Positions 6,317 to 12,138 of a stretch of DNA of 12,138 nt are shown piece by piece. Made by a program: the position numbers and the translations under genes. Source of the DNA: CAYUPI01 sp964446585 (GTDB taxonomy: Bacteria > Verrucomicrobiota > Verrucomicrobiia > Limisphaerales > UBA8199). Every line of letters begins with the position of its first letter. The stretch's first letter is position 1. The notes beneath the pieces were generated by a model that saw nothing but the letters and a program-made list of their open reading frames with translations, was not told the DNA's origin and searched no databases. The stretch spans positions 1-12,138 of the forward strand of contig CAYUPI010000101.1 of the NCBI GenBank assembly GCA_964446585.1. The letters are read 5' to 3'.

Positions 6317-7774
6317 GTGCGGTTAGACTGCTTCTGCCGGCTGCCGCTCGTATTTGGTCTGGCGGCCGGCGGGATGCAGTGGGCAATTCTCGCGGCTGAT
6401 GGGTTGACTTTGTCGGCGACGAAGCAGCCACCGGGATCAAAACCCAACGTACTCCTGGTTATCGCCGATCAATGGCGAGCACAGGCATTTGGGTTTGCCG
6501 GCGATCCCAACGCGCGGACACCTCACCTCGACCGCCTGGCGCAAGAAAGCTGCAACTTCTTTAACGCCGTTGCCGGCCTGCCGCTCTGTTGCCCCACGCG
6601 CGCATCTCTGCTCACAGGACGGCGCCCGCTGACGACCGGAGTGTTCCTGAACGATGTGCCACTGGCAGCGGATTCCGTCACGCTGGCGAGGGTGTTGAGC
6701 ACAGCGGGTTACGACACCGGGTATATCGGCAAATGGCATCTTAACGGCGACGGTCGTTCCGGCTCCATCCCGCCTGAGAGACGGCAAGGGTTCGACTACT
6801 GGAAGGCATTGGAATGCACGCACGATTACAACCATTCCTATTATTACGCCGACGGACCTGAGAAGTTGCTCTGGCAAGGATACGACGCCATCGCACAGAC
6901 GCAGGACGCGGCGCGTTATCTTCGAGATCATGCCCAATCGAAGAAGCCATTTTTCCTGGTACTGGCCTGGGGTCCGCCGCATGATCCTTACCAGACGGCG
7001 CCGGAGAAATACCGCTCGTTGCATTCGGCGGAGGGACTCAAGCTGCCGGCAAACGTTCCGGAAAAACTTCGCGAAAGCGGCCGCGCCCGCATGGCGGGCT
7101 ACTACGCCCATTGCTCAGCGCTGGACAATTGCGTGGGTGAGTTGCGAGCCGTGCTCAAGGAAATCGGCAGCGATCGGAACACTCTGCTAATCTTCACTTC
7201 GGACCATGGAGATCTGCTCGGCGCTCACGGCGGTTGGAACAAACAACAGCCGTACGATGAGTCTATCCGCGTGCCGTTGCTCCTTCACTTGGGTTCAGGC
7301 GACGTGCAGGCGCGCAAGCTGGATGCCCTTATTAACTCGGAGGACATCATGCCGACTATTCTTGCACTTTGCCGTGTCCCAATCCCAAAATCAGTCGAAG
7401 GGCTCGATTATAGCAGCTACATCCGCGGCGGCAGGGATCCGTCGGACGGAGCGACTCTGATTAGTTGCGTCGCGCCGTTTGGGCAATGGACGCGCAAAAT
7501 GGGCGGCAGGGAATATCGCGGCATCCGAACCCTTCGCTACACGTATGTCCGCGACCTCAACGGCCCCTGGCTGCTGTTTGATAATGAGAAGGACCCGGGC
7601 CAGCTCGAGAACCTTGTTGGTTCGCCGGGCGCCGCCCCGTTGCAGAAAGAGCTGGACGCCACGCTCAGGAAAAAACTGGCGGACGCGCATGACGAGTTCC
7701 TGCCCGCAGGGGATTACATCCGGAAATGGGGCTACACGGTGGATGAAAATGGAACGGTGCCTTATGAGCCTTGA
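6317..7774 (+). CDS. Secreted S1-family sulfatase (formylglycine type)
   Basis: A 485-residue arylsulfatase-family protein that hydrolyses sulfate esters, probably of carbohydrates. A signal peptide is visible (hydrophobic about 10-27, AADG near the cut), so it acts in the periplasm or outside. Motifs in order: NVLLVIADQW (44-53, metal ligands Asp51 and Gln52), CCPTRASLLTG (91-101), where Cys91 of C-x-P-x-R is the residue converted to formylglycine by a maturase, GKWHLNG (138-144, Lys139 and His141), PPHDP (220-224), TSDHGDLLGAHG (294-305, Asp296 and His297) and KQQPYDESIRVPLL (309-322). The start is a GTG at 6317; an ATG at 6374 would cut the signal peptide. No sulfatase-maturing enzyme is in the window. 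The gene lies 5 bases after the basic protein gene. The exact sulfated substrate cannot be read from the sequence. Confidence 0.9.
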   Translation: MRLDCFCRLPLVFGLAAGGMQWAILAADGLTLSATKQPPGSKPNVLLVIADQWRAQAFGFAGDPNARTPHLDRLAQESCNFFNAVAGLPLCCPTRASLLTGRRPLTTGVFLNDVPLAADSVTLARVLSTAGYDTGYIGKWHLNGDGRSGSIPPERRQGFDYWKALECTHDYNHSYYYADGPEKLLWQGYDAIAQTQDAARYLRDHAQSKKPFFLVLAWGPPHDPYQTAPEKYRSLHSAEGLKLPANVPEKLRESGRARMAGYYAHCSALDNCVGELRAVLKEIGSDRNTLLIFTSDHGDLLGAHGGWNKQQPYDESIRVPLLLHLGSGDVQARKLDALINSEDIMPTILALCRVPIPKSVEGLDYSSYIRGGRDPSDGATLISCVAPFGQWTRKMGGREYRGIRTLRYTYVRDLNGPWLLFDNEKDPGQLENLVGSPGAAPLQKELDATLRKKLADAHDEFLPAGDYIRKWGYTVDENGTVPYEP

Positions 7775-7816
7775 AGAACATTGTGGGAAAATAAGCAAGG
7801 CAGCGTCTCGTCTCGC

Positions 7817-7894
7817 CTCGTAGCCGCCGACGTCAGTCGGCGCTGCTCGGTCCTTCGATGAAGAAACGCGCCGACTGACGTCGGCGGCTACGAG
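7817..7894. repeat. 27-bp perfect inverted repeat with nested hairpins
   Basis: Arms 7817-7843 and 7868-7894 are perfect reverse complements over 27 bases with a 24-base spacer. Each arm is itself a hairpin: CGCCGAC-GTCA-GTCGGCG at 7825-7842 and CGCCGAC-TGAC-GTCGGCG at 7869-7886. This is the layout of two REP elements in opposite orientation. It lies between the convergent sulfatase and queD genes and overlaps the queD stop. It could serve as a two-way RNA 3' end structure, but lacks T-runs. Confidence 0.9.
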
Positions 7895-8244
7895 CCTCGA
7901 TAGACGCACCTGGCGGTGCACGTCTCAGCAACAACAACCTCGGTCATCAATGGCAGCCTCGGTTTCATTTTGTTCCAGATCCAGACCGCGATATTCTCGC
8001 TCGTCGGATTTTGCAGGCCGGGGATTTCGTTGAGGTAAAAATGATCGAGCATTTCGCATATGGGTTTGAAGGCCTTTGAGATGTCGGCATAATCCATTAC
8101 CCAGCCCAATTTTCGATCGCATTCGCCTGCCACCACAATCTCGACTTTGAAGCTGTGGCCGTGCAGGCGCCGGCACTTGTGCGTGCGCGGCAAATGCGGC
8201 AAAAGGTGGGCCGCTTCAAACTGAAAAGTTTTTCTTAGTTCCAT
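7888..8244 (-). CDS. queD: 6-carboxy-5,6,7,8-tetrahydropterin synthase QueD
   Basis: A 118-residue zinc enzyme that turns 7,8-dihydroneopterin triphosphate into 6-carboxytetrahydropterin, an early step of queuosine and other 7-deazapurine synthesis. The sequence follows E. coli QueD closely along its length: FEAAHLLPH (His13), KCRRLHGHSF (catalytic Cys24, zinc ligands His28 and His30), GWVMDYADI (47-55), LDHFYLNEIPGL (66-77), NPTSENIAVWIW (79-90) and VAETCTARCVYRG (105-117, Glu107). I choose ATG 8244; a GTG codon directly before it is less likely. It starts 6 bases after the luxC-like stop, so it is probably in the same operon. The stop codon and last Ser codon lie in the inverted repeat at 7868-7894. 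No queC, queE or queF is in the window. Confidence 0.93.
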   Translation of the reverse strand: MELRKTFQFEAAHLLPHLPRTHKCRRLHGHSFKVEIVVAGECDRKLGWVMDYADISKAFKPICEMLDHFYLNEIPGLQNPTSENIAVWIWNKMKPRLPLMTEVVVAETCTARCVYRGS

Positions 8245-8250
8245 CACGCT

Positions 8251-9612
8251 TCATCTTTCCCAATCCGTCCAGGTGATCAATTCCCCGAGAGCTGAGCGGC
8301 CATCATGTCGCCAGGGCAGCGATGGATTTTGCATTTGGCCGAGCGGGCAAACACGCATCACGCCCCAGCGCGCCAGTGCGGTGGCCAGCGCCTGCGCTCT
8401 GTCCTCCGGAGCGGCAATACCGACGGTGGAGACTTTGCCCCGCACACTATCCGCGCTCTGCAAGGCCTCGCTCAAATTCGTTACGCTCTTGACGTAAATG
8501 AACCGGTTAAGGCACGAGACTTGGAACCGGGGATCGGCTTCGAAAACTACCGTCCAGGCGGTCGAGTTTTTGCTGCACCATTGACGTGTGTCCGGGGAAT
8601 GGGCGGCGCGCACGTCATAGAAGGAACGGCGCGACGCGATGGCGGCGGCGGCTTCGAGCGGCAGCTCCCCCCGGGGTTCGGATTCCTCCCTCCTCGCCAG
8701 TTCTTCGGCCAATAGCTCCGCAAATTGGTCGGGCGATATCTGCCCGCCCGCTTCTACATAAACGACATGCGGCGACAAACAGCCCAGTTGATTCCACGCG
8801 GTCACATCCGCCGCGGCGCGGCCGGCCACTCGGCCGGAATCCGGCCGGCCCAAGACTCCGCTGCTGATGTAAGCGAAGCTCAGGCGATGCGCATAGGCGA
8901 CGAACCGCGCGCGCTCCGGTATCACTTTACGAATGGCGGCGATTGCCTCATCGCTTCCGGTGGCCGTCACACAATCAGCGGCATCGAACATGATCTTTTC
9001 CAAATCGGCATTGCCACCGCGCCATTCGGCGATTTCCAGGCAGGCGCCCAGTTTCCTGTCGGCGTCATAAAGTGAATGCGCGAATAACCGCGGCAATAGT
9101 GAAGCGCCGGTGGCACATTTCACCAATTGCGCAGAGCGCAATAGCACACCGAGCACGATGCTCTGCAGCGCCGGAATGGGCAGGTTGCCCGCGGCGAGAT
9201 GCGCCAGGAATTCGGGCGCGTTCGCCACGGATGCGCGGCTGGTCTTCTGCTCCGGCGCGCTGGCAGTCATGTCGTCGAGGCGCTGCCCATGACCCAAGTC
9301 CTGCTCGAGCAGCGCCTCAAAATTGTCCGTGGTCAACTGTCCGAAAAAAGAGTCGAGGCCGTTGGCCAGAGTGGCGCTGGAAAAACCCGTTGCCGCCGGT
9401 CCCCGTTCGAGGGCGAGCTTGCGAAAGGGAAAGGCCGGGTCGAGCCAACGGCTCGCGGTTTGGCTCAGGAGGTCAATCAGGCTTTGTGTCGAGCGGTTGG
9501 CGAGATACGTCTGCCGGTTACGCTTAAGCGTCTGGCAGGCCTCGGCGAGCATGGCGGTGCTCACGATGGCCTCAGGCGGCAGATCGGCGAGAAAGTAATT
9601 CGGCAGATTCAT
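8251..9612 (-). CDS. luxC: LuxC-family acyl-CoA/acyl-protein reductase
   Basis: A 453-residue protein of the LuxC family (PF05893), which reduces a fatty acyl group, received on a cysteine thioester, to the aldehyde with NADPH. Family marks are GNLPIPALQSIVLGVLL (142-158), CVTATGSDEAI (214-224), WNQLGCLSPHVVYVE (273-287), with Cys278 the catalytic nucleophile, and the end block CPLGQMQNPSLPWRHDGR (422-439). Length is close to the usual 450-480. The ATG at 9612 overlaps the stop of the MFS gene by four bases (ATGA), which decides the start. The open frame reaches 9819, but that extension is antisense-like shadow of the MFS gene. With the LuxE-like gene it makes a fatty acid reductase pair. No luxAB or luxD is present, so light production is not indicated. 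The aldehyde chain and its use are unknown. Confidence 0.9.
   Translation of the reverse strand: MNLPNYFLADLPPEAIVSTAMLAEACQTLKRNRQTYLANRSTQSLIDLLSQTASRWLDPAFPFRKLALERGPAATGFSSATLANGLDSFFGQLTTDNFEALLEQDLGHGQRLDDMTASAPEQKTSRASVANAPEFLAHLAAGNLPIPALQSIVLGVLLRSAQLVKCATGASLLPRLFAHSLYDADRKLGACLEIAEWRGGNADLEKIMFDAADCVTATGSDEAIAAIRKVIPERARFVAYAHRLSFAYISSGVLGRPDSGRVAGRAAADVTAWNQLGCLSPHVVYVEAGGQISPDQFAELLAEELARREESEPRGELPLEAAAAIASRRSFYDVRAAHSPDTRQWCSKNSTAWTVVFEADPRFQVSCLNRFIYVKSVTNLSEALQSADSVRGKVSTVGIAAPEDRAQALATALARWGVMRVCPLGQMQNPSLPWRHDGRSALGELITWTDWER
9609..9612 (-). promoter_or_regulatory. ATGA stop/start overlap between MFS gene and luxC
   Basis: On the minus strand ATGA joins the luxC-like ATG (9612-9610) to the MFS stop TGA (9611-9609). 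Such overlaps usually couple translation by ribosome restart, which would tie reductase output to transporter output. Confidence 0.8.
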
Positions 9613-10898
9613 TGCGCGTCCGGTGTGTGCAATGCCGACAAGGGCGCGACTCCAGGCGGGGTGGCCGGCAAATGCTCGCGTTTGCGGAGGGCGTGCAGTA
9701 GCGGCAAACCGATCACCGAGAGCACGATCATGAATGAAAGCACGCCATAGAGGGGCAAGTAACTTTCCGCAACAGAATCGCCGGGACCGAGGTGCTCGAT
9801 CCACCTGCCCACGAGCCAATGCGCCAGGTTACCCAACAACCCAGCAACCATAATAAACAAGCCGAAAATGCGACTTCGCACCGCGTCGGGCACGGCATCC
9901 ATCAACGCCGCTTCGGTGATGGGATAAGTGGCCAGGAAAAAAAAGCCGTAGGCCAGCAGCACCGGTGCCATCCAGGCCACCGGCACGCGCGGAAACACAC
10001 TCACCAACACTGCGGCTGTGAGCAACAGAATGCTCCCCCACCTCATTCGGCCATTATCGCTCAAACTCCCGAAGATCGGGTTGCTTATCGCCGATGCCAG
10101 AAAAATTCCCCCGAGTGCGAGGCCGGCGGATTTTGGACTAAACCCGTGGGCATTCTGTAGGAAAAGCGAAGCAGAAGTGCTCAGGGCGCTGCCAGCAAAG
10201 TCGCGCATGCTCAAGGCGAAGCTCGCTCCCAGGAAAAAAGCCCACAGGGCAGAGGACGGGAACAATCGAATGGCGGCAAAGCCGTTCAGCGGATAGGCGA
10301 CAGGACGCTCGGGCTGGACGTGGGTGCGGCGTTCCTCGTCCGCCAGCCAGGCAAAGAGCGCCGCCGCAAGCAAACCCAGTGCGCCAAGCTCGGCCACCGG
10401 CGCGCGCCAACTTCCTGAGACCACGGCACGCCACCCGGTGTACATCGGGCCGAAGCAAAACCCAACGCTGGCGCCGACACCCACCAGGCCCAGCGCGCGG
10501 CCTTTGGCCTCCGGAAAGAGCCGCGCCACCAGGGCGGTGGCGGCCGGATGGTAGAAGCTGCCCCCAAAGCCCGCGACGACTGCACTCCCCAACGCCCAGG
10601 CGTAGTTTTGCGCCAGCGAGAGTCCAACAAATCCAAGGCCGTTGATCGCCAGACCCACTGCCAGCAGTTTCTTGCGGCTCAACCGATCGGCGAGCGTGCC
10701 CAGGGGGTAACTGGGAAGGAAATAGGCAAGTCCCATGATCGTCACCAGCAGTGTGGCCCGCTCGACGCTGTTCAATTTCAGGTCCGCCTCAATGCGCAGG
10801 TACAATGGCAGCAATGCAACCTGGTACAGGTGGGTGAAGGCGTGAAGTGTGCCCGTCAACCAAAGCGTTCTGGTTCTGTGACTTTTCTCCCCTGGCAT
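9609..10898 (-). CDS. MFS transporter (fosmidomycin-resistance-like)
   Basis: A 429-residue membrane protein with about 12 hydrophobic segments, including residues 12-34, 48-66, 78-95, 101-121, 136-152, 169-187, 217-236, 257-277, 288-304, 308-330, 343-362 and 383-403. The MFS motif GTLADRLSRKK (67-77) lies after the second segment and a degenerate copy, GSLSDNGRMRW, at 277-287. SFYHPAATALVARLF (114-128) and GRALGLVGVGASVGF (133-147) resemble the fosmidomycin resistance (Fsr) branch, proton-driven drug exporters. The start ATG at 10898 leaves 16 bases after the luxE-like stop; longer starts would overlap that gene. Placement between luxE and luxC and the coupled stop suggest it moves a substrate or product of the acyl reductase. 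Direction and cargo are inference. Confidence 0.85.
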   Translation of the reverse strand: MPGEKSHRTRTLWLTGTLHAFTHLYQVALLPLYLRIEADLKLNSVERATLLVTIMGLAYFLPSYPLGTLADRLSRKKLLAVGLAINGLGFVGLSLAQNYAWALGSAVVAGFGGSFYHPAATALVARLFPEAKGRALGLVGVGASVGFCFGPMYTGWRAVVSGSWRAPVAELGALGLLAAALFAWLADEERRTHVQPERPVAYPLNGFAAIRLFPSSALWAFFLGASFALSMRDFAGSALSTSASLFLQNAHGFSPKSAGLALGGIFLASAISNPIFGSLSDNGRMRWGSILLLTAAVLVSVFPRVPVAWMAPVLLAYGFFFLATYPITEAALMDAVPDAVRSRIFGLFIMVAGLLGNLAHWLVGRWIEHLGPGDSVAESYLPLYGVLSFMIVLSVIGLPLLHALRKREHLPATPPGVAPLSALHTPDAQ

Positions 10899-10914
10899 AC
10901 CGTCGCGACCTGAC

Positions 10915-12084
10915 TTAAACAGCCATGAGCGAGCATCCGCGCAGTTCGGCGGCCTCCGCACGCCCCAGCAGCTCGAAACCTTCCTTCCTGCGAATTCCCA
11001 GGTCTTCGGTTTGAATGGCCATCACGGAATAAACATTGGCGAGGTCAAAGATTCTGAGCAAACCGATTTCGCCCTCGCCAACTTCGCCTCCGGTCTCGGG
11101 CGACACGACTTGCACTTTCGCCCAGGGAGGGAAATGAAATGGATGTTGGCTGGCAACCTCTGATCTTGTTTGTGAACCGAGGCCCGGGGACCGATCGTAA
11201 GCTTGTGAGCTGAGCTCGCTCATGCCGTATTCGCAAATAATATCCGAGGGTGGAACGCCGAGGCGCTCGGTTATCAGCGAGTGAAGTTCCGCTTTCGGCA
11301 ATGAACGCGAAAGCCCCTTGTAACCGCCGGTTTCCAACACGAGCGATCCGGGCGGAAGCTCGACGACGAGTCTTTGTGCGGCCAGGTAGTCGAGCACGTG
11401 CACGAAAGAGAAAGCTGTCCCAAGAGCCAGAACACGCAGGCCGTCCTTGCTGCATTCGTTCAAGACTGCAACAGTCCTTTCCAAATCCAGGCTCCAGCCG
11501 CCCTTCGGTCCGGTTCGTCCCAAGAACACCGTGTCGCCGACACCAAAGGCACGCCTTAGCGTATCAAACATGTGAACGAGTGAGGAATGCTGGGCTTGAG
11601 CCGGTGGTGGTGTCAGTATCACCAGGCGCCAGTCGCTCGTGTCCGAATTCTTACCTTGGGAGTTAGCAATGGGCGGCCGTCCGCCCGGGAAAGCCGCTCG
11701 AAAGAACCACGACAACAACGAAGTCTCATAAATGCTCAGCGATTGCGCATTGTGAAAATGCCGACTGGGCCGCTGTCCGGTCGTGCCACTCGAATGGAAA
11801 ACAGAAGTGCGTTCCCGACTCGGCAGGCACGAAAGGTCGAGCTCCTTGAAGGCCGTCGTCGGCATTACCTGGATTTCCTCCCAACGCTCGATTGTCAAGG
11901 TGGAAACATTCTGGGACTCGCAGAACCTTCGATAATGCGAGTTGCGCTCGAACTGGAGTGCGAAAAGCTCCAAGGCGAGGCGCTCAAACTCGAACTCCTG
12001 GTCAGAGTCAGCCCCGGCGAGGGAGAAATCCATGAATTCCCGCAGCCGGGCAGTGAAGTTGCTGAAGTTGGAATCAAGACTCAT
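10915..12084 (-). CDS. luxE: LuxE-family acyl-protein synthetase
   Basis: A 389-residue protein of the LuxE family (PF04443), an AMP-forming enzyme that activates a fatty acid with ATP and holds it on a cysteine for transfer to LuxC. Visible marks are VFHSSGTTG (95-103, phosphate-binding loop of ANL enzymes), PSRHFH (106-111), LVLETGGYKG (248-257), IICEYGMSELSSQAY (282-296), TEDLG (359-363) and the C-terminal RGCS (382-385). Cys384, six residues from the end, corresponds to the acylated cysteine of Vibrio LuxE (Cys364 as I recall). Length is near the usual 370-380. ATG 12084 is chosen over a TTG at 12132 because the extension looks non-coding. No clear Shine-Dalgarno sequence precedes it. It is the first visible gene of the luxE-MFS-luxC-queD run; its promoter lies at or beyond the window edge. 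It could also act on an acyl carrier or aryl acid. Confidence 0.9.
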   Translation of the reverse strand: MSLDSNFSNFTARLREFMDFSLAGADSDQEFEFERLALELFALQFERNSHYRRFCESQNVSTLTIERWEEIQVMPTTAFKELDLSCLPSRERTSVFHSSGTTGQRPSRHFHNAQSLSIYETSLLSWFFRAAFPGGRPPIANSQGKNSDTSDWRLVILTPPPAQAQHSSLVHMFDTLRRAFGVGDTVFLGRTGPKGGWSLDLERTVAVLNECSKDGLRVLALGTAFSFVHVLDYLAAQRLVVELPPGSLVLETGGYKGLSRSLPKAELHSLITERLGVPPSDIICEYGMSELSSQAYDRSPGLGSQTRSEVASQHPFHFPPWAKVQVVSPETGGEVGEGEIGLLRIFDLANVYSVMAIQTEDLGIRRKEGFELLGRAEAAELRGCSLMAV

Positions 12085-12138
12085 GCGGTTTTTATTTGTC
12101 CAGGCTGGTTTTCCGCCACAGCCCGGAAGCAATATGTA

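Noticed and set aside
6437..7111. A 224-residue minus-strand gene opposite the sulfatase
   Set aside because: It is antisense to the catalytic core of a clear sulfatase and has no motif of its own.
9072..9527. A 151-residue plus-strand gene opposite luxC
   Set aside because: It is fully antisense to a well supported family member and shows the Arg/Pro/Ser bias of a shadow frame.
9613..9819. An N-terminal extension of the LuxC-like protein from a start at 9819
   Set aside because: The extra 69 residues overlap the MFS gene end in another frame and are Arg/Ala-rich with no LuxC similarity. The ATGA overlap at 9612 gives a better start.
8251..12084. A bioluminescence (lux) operon
   Set aside because: Only LuxC- and LuxE-type proteins are present. 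No luciferase subunits, LuxD or flavin reductase is seen, and LuxC/LuxE homologues occur in many dark bacteria.

Overview
The window looks like chromosomal DNA of a member of the Verrucomicrobiota (possibly a Limisphaerales/Pedosphaera-like lineage). The evidence is circumstantial: a Tat-signal sugar isomerase, an S1 sulfatase, a neutral-ceramidase-fold secreted protein, a small Lys/Arg/Ala-rich protein and several families of palindromic intergenic repeats, all in GC-rich DNA. No rRNA, tRNA, CRISPR array, transposase or phage gene was seen.

Left part (1-3973) is sugar metabolism. A xylose-isomerase-fold protein (208-1248, minus) diverges from a D-hexose-6-phosphate mutarotase (YeaD type, 1354-2250, plus). 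A 78-residue unknown protein (2315-2551, minus) follows, then about 460 bases without a convincing gene, then a Tat-exported sugar phosphate isomerase/epimerase-like TIM barrel (3014-3973, plus).

Middle part (3974-7774) starts with about 590 bases of non-coding DNA packed with palindromes and dispersed repeats. Three plus-strand genes follow: a secreted neutral/alkaline ceramidase-like hydrolase (4566-5891), a 113-residue basic protein with a duplicated motif (5970-6311), and a secreted formylglycine-type sulfatase (6317-7774) that starts only 5 bases after the basic protein. The two enzymes probably scavenge external polymers or lipids. The basic protein is probably a nucleic-acid binder with its own promoter.

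Right part (7888-12084, all minus strand) is the most interesting. Four genes are packed as one apparent operon in the order luxE-like, MFS transporter, luxC-like, queD, with junctions of 16 bases, a 4-base ATGA overlap, and 6 bases. LuxE and LuxC are the acyl-activating and acyl-reducing halves of the fatty acid reductase known from luminous bacteria. Both keep their catalytic cysteines, but no luciferase (luxAB) or luxD is in view. An exporter-like MFS protein sits between them. I infer a pathway that makes, and perhaps exports, a long-chain or other acyl aldehyde or alcohol for a purpose other than light. The downstream limit is marked by a 27-bp perfect inverted repeat of nested hairpins that also supplies the queD stop codon. 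The operon start region is cut by the window edge.
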